Source: Aptenodytes patagonicus (lineage: Eukaryota; Chordata; Aves; Sphenisciformes; Spheniscidae). Taken from it: 64,000 nucleotides of DNA. The stretch spans positions 15,896,101 to 15,960,100 of the forward strand of contig NC_134957.1 of NCBI RefSeq assembly GCF_965638725.1. Direction: 5' to 3'. Shown here piece after piece: positions 36,180 to 48,212 of the stretch; position 1 is the stretch's first letter; each line of letters opens with the position of its first letter. A model generated the notes under the pieces. That model was not told the origin of the DNA, ran no database searches, and saw only the letters and a list, made by a program, of their open reading frames with translations. Position numbers and translations under genes: made by a program.

Positions 36180-39100
36180 CCTTAATACATTTTTCTTTAT
36201 TAACATGTCACTATCTTGGTTTTAAAAATTTGATCATGAGGACTACCTAGTCACAGCCTACTTTGTATCCATTATTTTAGCATAGTATTTATCACTGCAT
36301 TTTGTTTTGTAAGTTGCGGTGGTGATTTTTGGCACCTGATTGGGTAGACGATCTGATACAACCATTTTAGGTGTTTGAATAGTTTCATCTGTTAGGAAAG
36401 GGTAAGCTTGTGAGAAGTTTAATACTGAAAAAGTGATGTGATACTTTGTGCCAGAGCGTGCTTTGTTTGTGCACTTACATGAGAAATCAGGAGTATATAC
36501 TGTTGGGTTTTGCATGTGGGCAGGTTTTCATGCAAAGGTCTTCTCAGAAGCGGTTAGGCAGCCAACTGCTATTGAAAGTTAACAAGACTTGGGCATCTGC
36601 CTCTGCAAATTGAACCTTTGCATGAAAAGGAAAAAGAAATTCATGGAAACATTAACTTAGAGAAATCAAGGGATTTGCAAATCTCTGTGATCCAGACCAC
36701 CTCGCTGCAGGTCGCAGAGCTTTTCAGGAATGGGCAGGTAGAGAGCTGATTTCTCCCATTAGCTCCAGATTCCCTGACTTTCACTTCGTTAGAGTGAAAT
36801 CTTCACTTTTTTTGGATCAGATTTTTTTCTGCTCTCCCCAATACATAAATTCACCAGCCAGTCATTGCATTTCTCTGTAGCAGCTTCTGACGCGTGTTGA
36901 GCTAACCCCGGCTCCTTTTGAATCTCATCGACACCTCTGAGAGCATGCCTTGACATAACACAAGGATTACTTGAGTCAAACCACTTTATAGATACGAGAT
37001 GTTGTAGTTTGTCATCACAGCTAGCGCAACCTTGTAGAGACAGGCAGAAGGACTACCAGCCGAAATTGGGTGAGATAAATACAGTTTTAGATTATCTCAT
37101 TGAATTTATAGGCAAGCTGCCCTCCATGGGAACGAGAGCGTGGTGTCAAGGGTTGGAGAATCATGATAGCTGTACAAGCCAAATATAAATATTTTGTTCT
37201 TTGCAGAGAATTCAATTTTGGATCTTGACTATATGTTGTATGGACAGGTACAAAACACCCATCTCTGCATCTTTGGGTGTATACACATAAAAACTGTAAG
37301 AGATACAGTTTATGTTAAAGTATGGTGGTACAAAGACTGGTGGGGATGAGTCCAGCCCTAGTGCGTTGCACTCAGGTGGAGGAAAAGTGTGTTAACACTG
37401 CCGGTACCCAGGTCCCATTGCCATCAGGGGTCTGGCAGAGCCTCCGTGGGTCTCTAGTCCTCCTGAACGGTTTGCCTTTCACTCAGGCTGGTGGAGCAAA
37501 GCTGTTCTCTGGGCTGCCTTCACCCATGGCCTGGGAGTTCGTCTGGGCCAAAGGATCTATTTGCAGGGGAGCTGCTGTTGCTGGAGTCTTGATCGTGCCT
37601 CCTTACAAGCACCGCAGTCCCTGGGAGGTTGTGTGTGTCTGTGATACGCCAGCTCTCCCATCCGTGTTGTGCCTCAGGCTCTTGGCTGCTCCCTAAGCCA
37701 TTTCCCATGTTCTTTCTAACAACATGGTGCTGGTAACAGCATCACAGCTTGATTTCAACTTGCCTACTAAAGGATGCATTTTCATCTAAGAGAAAAATCA
37801 CTGTTGCAATAATTCACTCTGAATTTTCTGTCTTTCTGTTGCTCTTGCTCTGATTGCTGCTGCTCGTCAACGGCATGTTTTGATGGATGAAACCAGCTCT
37901 GAAAATATTGGTAGAGTCTTTGCACAAAAACTTTAACTAATTCAATTAATTTTTTTTTAAGAGGGGAAGTGGACTCAGTTTCCATCTTATTAAAATTCTG
38001 GGTGCATTTTTAGATACTTTGATGGGGTTTCGTTTTGTTTTGAACAGCATGTGGTATAAGAGCAGCTATAGGAAAATCAGTGTTTCATCTGCTTTGCTTG
38101 AAGGGAGGAGATCCTGATACAATTGCTAGCCAGGTGTGGTGATCTTGTCATTGCTCCTAGCAAAGAAGGAGGACTACCTTTGAAGGAAGCTGCGCATGCT
38201 TGTGCCGTATGAAAAGAAAGAAAAACTTAAAAGAACTTTTTTTTTTAAACAAAACTGTATACCCGTGGATCAGTTACAGTCTTCAAACAAAGCCTTTTCC
38301 TGACTGACAGCCCCCAAGATAAGCTTAGAAACTTGAGCCTGGTAGTATTCCACATGCTTGTATATCAAGTAAATGGGTGAAAGATGGGTAAAAAAAAGAT
38401 CCACTGAGCTGCACAGTTTGTTTTATCAATGTTCATACATTGTGTTAAAACAAACACGCAAACAAACAAAAGGCTTTGGAGCGTTTCTGAACTGAAAGGC
38501 TGTTTTATCTTGAAGAGCATCTCTGAATTGTGAGCAGAATAGAGGAGAGAAAAAAGACAGAAAACTTCCAAAGAGCAAACGGAGAGTTTTGTTGAAGGCA
38601 AGAAGCAGAGGCAAGAAGCATACATAACCCCTGACTTCTGCATGAAGCAAATGATCACGGCATCTCACAGACCTCACACTCGAGTGGGCTGACACGATCA
38701 TTCTGCCAAACCATGACCCTGGATTTTGTTTGCTTTGTTTGTATGCATTGGCCAAACAGATTCACCATCTTAGTATCTACTTGGATTAACAGCTGTGGAG
38801 GCAACGATCCTCCTTTGTAAAGGTGGCATCAAGGTTTTCTACGGGGCCACACAAGGTTACTAGACACTGGGAGTCTATGTGTGGCTTCTCTGTAGATCTA
38901 AACATGAAACTCTTACAACCATGAAATTCCTGGGGTGGGGCAACTTTAATATTATTAGTGTTTTAATTGCTTAGGTTGTAGTATTTTTAGAGTTGTTGTG
39001 CCTAGGAGTCTTAGTCCTGGACTTTACAGCAAAGCGCTGCCAGGCATGAAAGCCCCACCAAGGAGATGCAGCGCACCGACTAGACAGGAGACCATGCACC

Positions 39101-40607
39101 GGCAGGCAGGCGGGAGCACAGGGAAACGCCGAGGCATTAGTTTGAAACTAGGATTTGCATTTTGTCAGTCAAGTACAGAACTCCCCATACATAACAGATG
39201 TTCTTAAAATACAGAACAAAACTCGGTTAATGAAACTTCACCCCACCCCTAGTGAACAGCTGTACCTGCTGTGAATACGGATCCACCTAGAGTCCCCGGC
39301 CGAGCAGCCAGGGCCTCGGAGCGGATCAGTGGCACAGGCTCCTGTCAAGTCCTGTAGCCATGTTCTTCCTATCTTTTTTTTTTTTTTTTAAACTGTGTGA
39401 TTTCTCGGTAAATACTTCAAAGTAAGTTATCTTTGGTTACAAAAAAAAAACTGGTGGAAAAAACAGCTTGTCCCTTTCTCGTATTTACAGCAAACATCTA
39501 CCCTGAGCGACCCATTTCCTTTGGTCTTTTCCTTTTATGCTGGGGTGCTGTGGCTCATCTCAACAACCCTTCTGTTTTAAGCTCTGTAATTACTGGGTTC
39601 AGCTGGATGCCCCACTGAAAGTGGAGGGAATATTTCTCAAATGATCAGTGCCTTTTGAAATGGAAGAAACTTTTAAAATGCAGGTACTATATGCATTTTT
39701 AATTAGACACGTTTCCGTTCTTCCACTGCTGCTAACGCTTTCAGTTAGGAAGTGCAGTTCTTCCCCGACTGCAAATACCTACTGAAATTTGCAAAGCTGC
39801 CTGTCTCTCTCTCTCAGTAACCTTGCTGTGACCTGGTTATCTGCTAGAAACACAAAGAATTCAGTCTCTAATTAGTCCATCTGTTAACTATTGAAATTCA
39901 TGGCTTAGTTTTATTGTCTGGGTCTGTAACATAATGCTGAATGGTCTCACCTGGCAGCTTATTTCTTATAAAGCAAATGTGCCTTTCCAAGAGCCATTTT
40001 GGTGCAGATAACTGTCTTTTCAGCATTGGACAAATGACTCTGTCTAGCAGCCTGCAGTCCCCTTCATGCCCTCACTGAAATAAATCGTACATCTCCAATA
40101 GCTGTGGGCTTAAGTCAATACAATTTAACATGTACATTTCTTTGTTATATTCTTTGGAGTTACACCGTAAGAGCAGATGGGAAAGTTTAATAATGATAAA
40201 TGAGTTTAGTGTTTTCACATAGTCCTAAAAAACAATGAATGCTCTTTATTAAAGATTAGAGGGATTTTTACATATTTGCCAAAAAGCGATTAAAGCTCTA
40301 GCTCAGATCCTCAGAAAGCCTTGCTTTTAAATTCTTTTTGGACTGTTTGTTAATGAGGATTCAGAGGAATTAGGGGCCATAAATTTCTTCATTCTCGCTT
40401 AAGTGAAGCCACAAAGTGATTACTGGATATATAACTAAGTGCTGAGGACTGGAGTTTATCAACCGCGTTCACACAGAACAATTCATCTCCACGCTTATTT
40501 ACTGCAGTTGTGCATCTCGTATGTAATCAGATGATGGGGCTGGGCAGGTCGAGCTCGTCAGTGGATTTTTAGAAGGATGTAGATTCATAAATATACGTGG
40601 TAGGTCT

Positions 40608-40672
40608 CAGTGGGACTGTTTGCACACTTTGCATTAAGTGCGTGCCCGAATGTTTTGTGGGACCAGCCCCAC
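40608..40672. repeat. Old amniote repeat, half copy
   Basis: CAGTGGGACTGTTTGCACAC, TTTGCATTAAGTGCGTGCCC and GAATGTTTTGTGGGACCAGC follow one arm of the recalled repeat (CAATGGGACTATTCACATGC, TTAAAGTTAAGCACATGC, TTAAGTGTTTTGCTGAATC). It appears to be the same family as the copy near 16.75 kb. Confidence 0.4.
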
Positions 40673-40991
40673 GCTCAGTACAGTTGGACGCAGTAGTCTG
40701 CGGATGCGTTTGCCCAGCCTGAGCAGCCTGCCATTGTGCACCGGCTGGGAGGGACTGGTTTCACTGGGCTGGGCGGCAGCTTTTACAATTACAGTCAGTG
40801 GCTGAATACGGACACAAACAGCACGTGTTTCTGCAAATCTGGAACCTGATTCTAAGTCAGGTTCAGAGATACTAAGTCAAAACCACGAAGCTAGCCCCAG
40901 TGCCTTTTTGAACAGAAATTGCCACATTGGAAAGCCCTGGGAGTGCTGCAGGAGCTCCGGACCTGCTGTGCGACAGTTTGCCTAGCAACAG

Positions 40992-41019
40992 AAACACATG
41001 CTCTCAAACACATGCTCTC
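40992..41019 (+). repeat. Perfect 14-bp tandem duplication
   Basis: AAACACATGCTCTC occurs twice head-to-tail without mismatch. This is a short recent slippage or duplication event in the intron. Confidence 0.9.
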
Positions 41020-41639
41020 CAGTTCCAGGTCTGCGTGGCGTGCCGTTCGGTTAGGGATTCTGCCCATTTGATGTTTTAATAGGAGTTTTTGGAGGGAAAA
41101 AAGGCAAAAAACCTGATACCTACATGCAAACACATTGTTGTAAAAGCTGAAGAATAAGAATCCCCTGTAGCCATCTGATTCCTCCAGTGTAGCTTACAGC
41201 TGGCTCAGCCGCATGACCCTTTGGGTGTGAACACCCACTTCCATCGTTCCCGACTTCGACGTTAGAATCCTCCTCTCCTTGCTGTCTTCCTGGATTTTAA
41301 AATGGGATAGTCCAAACTACAGACAAGTTAAGATTATGGCTTGTTTGGCTTGGCCTTACTATGGGAAGGAAAGCGATTTTTCTTGGGGAGTGATGAAAAG
41401 GAAAAATGTTTAAAGTTCATTAACCTTTGGTACAGATAGCAGTGTCCTTTAGACTACCTCCAGAGCTATTCTTAGTCATGAGGTTTAAGTGGTTATTTTT
41501 TATTGTAAGGGAATACAGTAGTTCCCACTAGTGGTGAAAAGAGAGAACTTTTTCCTTTTCTTTTTTTTTTCTTTTTTGGCGTAACCTAAATGTGAACTGT
41601 AGAACGCGAGATTTTGAATTCATTCCTTGTCTTCCCATC

Positions 41640-42110
41640 TATGCTATTTTGTCCTAATTTCCCCAAAAGCAAAATTTATATCTATAGATTGTTTCTTTAC
41701 TGGCTAATTAAGTGTTATCCAACTTTGCTCTGAAAAACTCAGCAACCCATTCTGTGTATTTGCAAATGAACTGCGCTGATTGTCATTATTGCTATAGGGT
41801 GCCTGCAGAAAGTCCCATATAATTAAGCTGTTGTACTGCCACAGCACAAAAGCTGCAATTAGTAATGTGATTTACACTTCTTTACCATTAATAATATGGA
41901 AAAATCAACATTATTTTCTTGATGATGCTTAGGAGAAATTAGAATGAGGTGGACATGATTAGGAAAAGAGACTTTAATGTTATGACTTGTTAATGCAATA
42001 GCCCTGAGCGAGACATCAGAATGATTGTCCTTGCACTAAACTCATTTGCTTCAGTAAGCACAGACCCTCTGCACGCAACAAGACAAGTTTGGAGGAAATT
42101 GGATAGATGG
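41640..42110. other. Candidate conserved noncoding block
   Basis: The block is repeat-free and rich in TAAT-type cores: GGCTAATTAAGTG, TATAATTAAGCTG, GCAATTAGTAATGTGATTT, ACCATTAATAATATGG and TGTTAATGCAATAG. The texture is that of deeply conserved noncoding DNA. There is no coding or splice evidence. Confidence 0.22.
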
Positions 42111-43959
42111 CAGGGATTTTGGTGGTATGAACATTTCAGTGTCTTTCATGTGCAGAGTACACAAACTGAATCCCTGCACTTTCAAATATTCCCCTAGAGG
42201 CAATCTGCATTATTCAAAGCTTAACTATGGCTGCAGAATCCTGTCTGACATGAAAGCAGAGTGGTAGCTTTACATGAACTTTCATATTTACATCTGTAGT
42301 AAATCATATTTACCTTTTTCCTCCCCTCCCTCTTTTTCTGTGGGAGAGAGGGAGTAAAATGGGTAGGAGGGAAGGGGGAGGAGGAGAGATGTCCAGCAGA
42401 ATTGTAAGCAAAGCACCAGTAATAAAGTCTAGTCTTATGAGACTGCCCATGAATAGGAATGATAATGAGAGCAGTGATGAGCTGCAGGTTTGTGTCTTTT
42501 AGTAAATTATCTAGCAGGCATTTACATTTCATCAATTGTGCTTTTGCATAATAGACCGAAGTGCTACAACAAAAGGAGGCACCATAAAAATGAGTAATTT
42601 CAGTGACCTTCTTGGTAATCGCTCTTACAAAGAATATCTTGGAAGGAGTTGGGTGATTCCTCATGGTGAAGCTGCTGTGGAAAGTCGCCCCAGGCCTGAG
42701 AAGCTTGCCTGGTGACAAATGCCTTCCAAGGCTTTCTTCTGGCCCCTCTGAAACATGGCTCGTATCCTGTTTTCTCCATCTGAGCATGCTTCTAATTGTC
42801 AGATGTCAAAAGGCAACAACCATTTTCTTCTTGCTTATCTCCTGATAACATTGATTCTCAAACAAAGGATGTGGGCTTCCATTCTGAAAACAAAGGAAGC
42901 ATGGCCCAGCTAAGGATGCTGGATATAATATACATACTTCTCCCTGCCAATAATAACAAAACATCATAAATAATGTAGAAGCTGGATGTGAAAATGGTGA
43001 AAGGGGAATACACTGCTACTGCTGTTCCTAGGTACAGCACTTAAAGAATCTTGTCCTCAGTGAGGCCTTGACTTCTTACCTCATTTTTCTCTTGTGTTTC
43101 CCTGACTACCTGCCAGCTCCTAAGATGTTTAGACTTCAGTATTTTTTTAATTCTTTTTCCCTTTTGGGTTGTGTCTGCATCGTGTTCTTGTGAATTTTTT
43201 TTTTCTTCTCCCCACAATGCTCTTTCTTTGGAGGCAAGTCCTCAGCTGGTGAAAGTCAACTCAAATCTTTCATTGAAGACTTACAGCGAGGCCAGTTCGC
43301 ACCAGCCAGGAATCAGGCCCACTGCATTACTGATTTGTGCCCGGCCATGACCTGACCCTGCGTTTTCACATGTTCTCCTCTCCTTTCACAATTAGCTCTC
43401 CTCATTTGTCCGGTCATGGAACCCACAAGAACCACTTCAATCCCAGGCCCACATCTCCCCCATCTTTCCAGGGCCCTGGTCTGATGGCACCTTTTCCCCT
43501 CTTCTGCCTTTAGTTTGCTGTTTTCTTTTACTGTAGGCTTCTCCTTTATATCCAGTTGCCAAATCCTACCCCGATGCAACTTTTCTTTCCTTATGTCTTT
43601 CAGTGTAACAGTTGGGGAACTGGTGGGAAATGTGACGCTTTACTCACATCCCTTCTGCCAGCCAGGCAGCCATGTGACTCCAGTAATGGTAGTGAATCAG
43701 TCCTGTAGCCTTGGGCTAGTCACAAAGAATTTTGGATTAACCTTTTGCTTCTTTCCCTTCTTGTGCTGATCCTCAGAAATCAGAGCAGTCCCCTGCCCCT
43801 CGCTGTCCTCACCGTCACATGCGGGTCCCTGTGAATCCACAAGGTGTTTTGGCCTTGGGATGGCCAAAGACCAGAGAGAGGGCATCAACAGAGAGGATGA
43901 GGGCTTCTGTTGTTATCTCCCTGATGAGATTAATTTTCTTTTTTCATCTTTCTTGGCAG

Positions 43960-44106
43960 GATCAAAACGCTGGAATTGTTGCCAGACTTCAGGAGCCGGG
44001 CTCCATCCCAAGCGGAGGCTCTGTGCCGGCACCAGCCACGGTGAATGGGTACACGATGAGGAACCATTTACTGAAGCAGCAAATAATGAAACGACAGCTG
44101 ATGCAG
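43960..44106 (+). CDS. MAMLD1: MAMLD1 coding exon (49 codons)
   Basis: Acceptor TTTCTTGGCAG ends at 43959 and donor GTACGA begins at 44107; the exon is 147 bases, phase 0 at both ends, and continues the frame of the large exon. It encodes DQNAGIVARLQEPG and later a basic, glutamine-rich helix, LLKQQIMKRQLMQ. The charged coiled segment resembles the glutamine-rich region of MAML proteins just before the last exon. The frame remains open past the donor, so the exon end rests on the donor and on continuity into the next exon. Human isoforms that I recall have a different C-terminus after the large exon, so this exon may be alternatively used. Confidence 0.85.
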
Positions 44107-45627
44107 GTACGATGCTGAGTGCCTCTGTGGGTTCCTGTGCTGTCCACCTCACTGGGAAGGACAGGACTAACTGGAATGGGGAAATCACCAGTCAGCAAAC
44201 ACTAAGGAGTGACCCTGGAATTGCTGGGTTGAGTCAGACTAGGGCTGTGGTGAGTCCAGGATGTGATGCCCAAGAGAGGCCAGGGCCAAGTGCTGCACAG
44301 CAAGTCCGAGTGCAGATCTGCCCACTCGTATGCAAGGGAAGGATTCAGTCACCTCCGTATCATTGCCGTCATCCTTGGTCAGCCGCAGAGTTGGGAGGGA
44401 AGATGCAGCGAAGGGAGGCTTGGAGAGTGAGTCAGCCCCAGGAGAGATGTTCTCCATGCTTGCCTTTCTCTCTGGTTCCCTGGGGATTTACCAGACCAGA
44501 TGTTAGACTCCATTTTGTCCTGGACTTGCTGGTCTCTCTAGCAACAGAAGTCCCAATACGAGGTTTGTAACATGCTGAGTGAAGGAGCAGAAGGAGCAGG
44601 GACGGGGGAATCCCACAGACGAGTTGGGTGAGGCAGCATTGAACATGTGCCTCTGGCTTTCTGAGTGTGCTGCTGGATTTGGGTCAAGGAGGCTCATTTC
44701 TTTGGATGGGAAATGAGATGAGAAGTAGCTCAGTAAAACCCTCAACCGAGTACTGCCCTGCTCATTGATCAAACTCCCTTTCAAAACCAACTCTGCCTCC
44801 TTGTCATCAGTTGGCTTCAAGCTTATCTGTGCTGCTCTAACACAGCGGGAGTTCAGCCAGGCCTCAGTTTCCACTGTCCACAAAGAGTTCCCCGGGTCAC
44901 AGCTGCTGTCCACAGCAGGGATGCGAGTGTGGTGGCAGATTCTGGGGTTAAATGGTGGGAGATGCAAATCCGGTCACTTGGAGAAAGCCAGCAATGCCTT
45001 GCTCAGGGAGCACCTGCTAAGGATCCCTGGCTTCCTGTGGCTCACTCCTATGTTCTGGTTAGAAGTGGCAACCAGCACAAAGGGTGATGGTACACACGAG
45101 CAGAGCCATCCTTCAGAGAGGGTAATGGCCACCAGCCGTTACCTGTTTGTCAGTGTGTTCCTGCAATGCTGCCACAGATTCTGTTCACCAATAGACTTTT
45201 GGACAGCTTTTGTCCCCGGATCTGGTACTTCAGAGAACATGTCCAGATAGTCAGCACGAGAGGCACTGGGGAGACGCCAGGATTCCCGCAGCCTCCGGCT
45301 GTGCTGCACTTCACTCATAAGCTGGTGAACACGAGGGTCTCCATGTTCATCCAGCTCCCCTTGGGTCTTGGGCTGCCTGCACAGCGTCTGCTGAAGGCTG
45401 CGCTTCCTAATGCTGGGCTGTTGTCAGGACACCTTCGCAAGAAGGGGCATGGGAGCAGTTAAGATCCAGTCTGAAATGAACTGTCTGGGCCGAGTCTTGT
45501 CGGGGGGTGTGTGTGTGTGGTTACAGGAGAGGTTGTTAATGATGACAGTGGCTACACTTCAAGTGTCTGCTGCTATTCTTGTTTGTCAAGAGACTGCAAC
45601 TTGACTATTATGTCCCTTGTTTTCCAG
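44107..45627 (+). other. MAMLD1: MAMLD1 intron (1.5 kb)
   Basis: It is bounded by GTACGA at 44107 and CTTGTTTTCCAG ending at 45627. It is GC-moderate with open frames on both strands up to 161 codons, none recognised. A (GT)n run starts near 45507. No other feature was seen. Confidence 0.85.
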
Positions 45628-45709
45628 GAAAAGCAGAGACAAAACATGCTGGGAGTAACATCTGAGCAGAGGAGTTTGTTTGCGGCTCAGCAGATAAATC
45701 AGTTTCAAG
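45628..45709 (+). CDS. MAMLD1: MAMLD1 coding exon (27 codons plus 1 base)
   Basis: Acceptor TTTTCCAG ends at 45627 and donor GTAAGG starts at 45710. The 82-base exon enters in phase 0 and leaves one base, which the next exon completes as an alanine codon. It encodes EKQRQNMLG and ends in AAQQINQFQ. The ending resembles the QQVNQFQ that I recall in MAML3 at a comparable place, which supports common descent of this part of MAMLD1 with the MAML proteins. Confidence 0.85.
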
Positions 45710-45996
45710 GTAAGGAGGGAAACGGCGTGCTATGAAAAGCCTCGAGGAGCCAGGGCCTGGGGTCTGATTAAATACAGGGCGCTTAATGAGTCTCTCCCTG
45801 AAATAAAAGCATTTCACATTTTATCACATATCATGAGATCACCCATTTCCTTATTGCTCCAGTAATAACTCTGTTACAAAGAACACAGAGGAGAGGCCCA
45901 TGTAATGAAAAAGGACGGAGCAGCAGCCTTTCAAGGCTCTGCCGTGTTTCCAGGGTGAACGTGCGCTCACCAGCTAACGTGTCTCTCTGTACGCAG
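45710..45996 (+). other. MAMLD1: MAMLD1 intron (287 bp)
   Basis: This short phase-1 intron runs from GTAAGG to a TCTCTCTGTACGCAG acceptor. Nothing else was seen inside it. Confidence 0.85.
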
Positions 45997-47015
45997 CCGT
46001 GCAGCAGCCCATTCCTGCTGACTGCAGCCAGGTGATGCCAGCTCCTCCGCCCAACCACCGCATGCTGCCGTCTAACCCAGCTATGCTCCAGAGCACCTTG
46101 GGCTCTGGCATGGCCCCAGCCACCGCCAGCCAGAGCAGCGGGACGATGGTGATGATTCCACACAACCCTGGCAAGCAGCAGGGGATTTTTCCGCCTAATT
46201 CTGACTTCAACATCCCGCTGCGGCCGAGCCAGAACTCACTGGGCATGAACTCGGGGTGCCAAACAGTACATAGCCACTCTGCTGTGCGGCCGGGAATGCC
46301 GATGGCAGGCTTCAGTTCTGGTTCCTTAGCAAATCACTCTGCAACTCAGCAACACTTGCGGCAGCCGAGTATGCCAAGAATCCCTAACGTCTACCCCAAC
46401 TCATCTGCCCAGATGTGGACGCCGACCGCTGTGCCAAGAATGCCAAATCAAAGCCAAATGGATACCAGCATGCAGCAGTTCTCCGGTAACACTCTCTTCT
46501 CCAAACAGAACGTGAGACCAAGCGCACCGGGTCAGCAGTTCTCTCAGCAGGCTGTAGTGCCGCCAAATCAGATCGCTCCCGGCGTCCAGGTCAGACAGAT
46601 GCAAAAACTGAGCATGGGGCAGTCTGGCCAGAGCTTGAGCTCAATGAGTAATCAGAACTTGAGACACAATTTAACCAGAGCACCGTTGCCAGCTATGAAT
46701 GTTATGAAATCAATGCCACAAGGAGTGTCCAGTTTTAACCAGCTCAATCCTGCCTCGGGCCTTGGCCCACCAAGCTACCCTTCCACGGGCCAGCCGCCCG
46801 ATGCCTTCAACAGGATGAGCGCCGCTGCCGAGCTGCCGCAATATGACTTTGTGCCCCAGCACAGCAATTCGATCATGCCTGCAAACTGCAGTGACACTGA
46901 CTTCCTCGACTCCCTCATGAAGAACAGCAGCAGCAACGACGAAGAGTGGTTGAACAATCTGACAATGATAGACGACATTTTGGGACAGCACGCTCAAAGC
47001 TCCGGACATGTTTAG
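45997..47015 (+). CDS. MAMLD1: MAMLD1 terminal coding exon (338 codons plus split Ala)
   Basis: The exon starts after CAG at 45994-45996, completes a split alanine codon and stays open to TAG at 47013-47015. It encodes a low-complexity region rich in Ser, Pro, Gln, Met and Asn. QQFSQQAVVPPNQIAPGVQV (near 46530-46590) closely parallels MAML2. The end of the protein holds the acidic segment SDTDFLDSLMKN, then NDEEWLNNLTMIDDILGQ, like the C-terminal motif of MAML1-3 (D.IDSLLK ... DEWM.DL.DILG). In MAML proteins the C-terminal part is a transcription activation region. The human canonical MAMLD1 that I recall (about 774 residues) lacks this ending, so the bird form appears longer. Expected location is the nucleus. 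Confidence 0.9.
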
Positions 47016-47257
47016 CTCGGAGAGCAGCAGTCTCATTGTAAATAGCATACGTATGGCTTTTGAACATAACAGACAACCCATGAAAGCCACCGCCTCTTTC
47101 AGTACAGAATGAATAGACTCAGCCAATTCTTTGCCTGCATCGAAGTTTAATATTGGCAGTTTTTCAGATGACTGTATATATTTGAATATTTTGTAAATTA
47201 TGTTTTCCTAAACCTTAAATGTAGAAGTATTTATACTTCTTTGCTGGACTGTTTGTA

Positions 47258-47263
47258 AATAAA
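47258..47263 (+). terminator. MAMLD1: Proximal poly(A) signal
   Basis: AATAAA lies 243 bases after the stop. It overlaps the 3' half of a TGTAAATA Pumilio-type element. Confidence 0.5.
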
Positions 47264-48206
47264 TCTATAGCATAACTTGGTTTTATTATAGGGATTTCAT
47301 TATACCTTGTTATAAATATGCAAATAATATTGTTAGTTTCAGTAATACTGTGTATTACAGCATAAAATACTTATGTTTTTGACATAACTTAACACATGAA
47401 CTGGGGGTGTCATTGCAGCCAGACTAAGCAGAAATCAGATGTGGCATCTGTTCTCCCATATCAAGAAGAAAGATTGAAAAGTTGCATTAAAAAAAAATAA
47501 AATCCATAAAAGGAGCTGCTGATTCTTCCCTCGTAGCTCAGCCTTGCTGCCCGATTCTGGTATGTAGGTCCCACCCGGGCTCCCAGTGCATTCAGGGATC
47601 TGCCCGCAGAGATCCATTTGCAAGATCCCGGGCACGTTCTCAACTTGATACACTCCAGTAGGTCGATCCGACACTGACAACGCGTCGTCCGTTGTCCTGC
47701 AGCGAGTGTGTGCTTGTGATGTTACAGCTGCTGACAGGCGTGTGTGTGCGTGTGTGTCTGGGCATCGCAGGCAGGCGAGGCGCTGCGCTGCCTGAAGTGG
47801 GTTACACTGGAGAGGAGGCGCTGGGCAGACGCTGCCAAGCCTCCCTGGCGACTGTACCCTTCAGCGAAAAGGTAGCTCTGGTTTGCGCACCTCTGCCATG
47901 TATATTTGTAGTGTACAGGTGATTTGTTCCTGGTTTTAAGGCTTTTCATAATTTCTGTTTTAATGTGAGACTTTTTTCAGGGGAAAAGTCTATAAACATT
48001 AATAGTTAATTTTTGATGTTTTTCTGTCAGCTACTATTGTCCTATGTATATTTAAGAGTCTGTTTATAAAAGATTCACTGTACTGTAAACTTCTTAAAAT
48101 GTTCATACTTTGTGTAATCATATTTTAATAGTCACGTCATACTTCGCAATACATTTGTAATATAACGTCAGCTTCAAGCACAGAATGTTTTTTTTCTTCA
48201 TACCAT

Positions 48207-48212
48207 AATAAA
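48207..48212 (+). terminator. MAMLD1: Distal poly(A) signal
   Basis: AATAAA in CATAATAAACTGCC is followed by a TTGCATATAC stretch and a T/GT-rich TTTATGTGCTCATTTC, as expected of a cleavage region. Confidence 0.55.

Larger units (their letters stand above)
15309..43959 (+). other. MAMLD1: MAMLD1 large intron (28.65 kb)
   Basis: Donor CAG|GTGAGA at 15309 and acceptor TTCTTGGCAG ending at 43959 bound this intron; both flanking exons are phase 0. I see no convincing coding exon inside it. It holds old repeats (16.75, 18.94, 31.2, 34.6 and 40.6 kb), homopolymer and pyrimidine tracts, and several calm AT-rich blocks with homeodomain-like TAAT cores that read like conserved noncoding sequence (23.4-24.2, 29.5-30.2, 33.2-33.5, 40.3-40.5 and 41.6-42.1 kb). 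A minus-strand open frame of 188 codons at 42221-42787 is unrecognised. The remainder shows nothing I can name. Confidence 0.88.

Noticed and set aside
43860..44570. 236-codon frame over the small MAMLD1 exon
   Set aside because: It uses a different frame from the spliced exon 43960-44106 and lacks any recognisable protein similarity.
13599..47015. Identification as MAML2
   Set aside because: Shared motifs (HAQQLKQ, NTKPL.HF, SQ.AV.PPNQ) suggested MAML2 at first, and MAML2 has an MTMR2 neighbour. The stretches after the exon start (KRLCLDDVNLAMGQG, VDQELQDLLEELTKM, the three SPPY modules) fit MAMLD1 far better.
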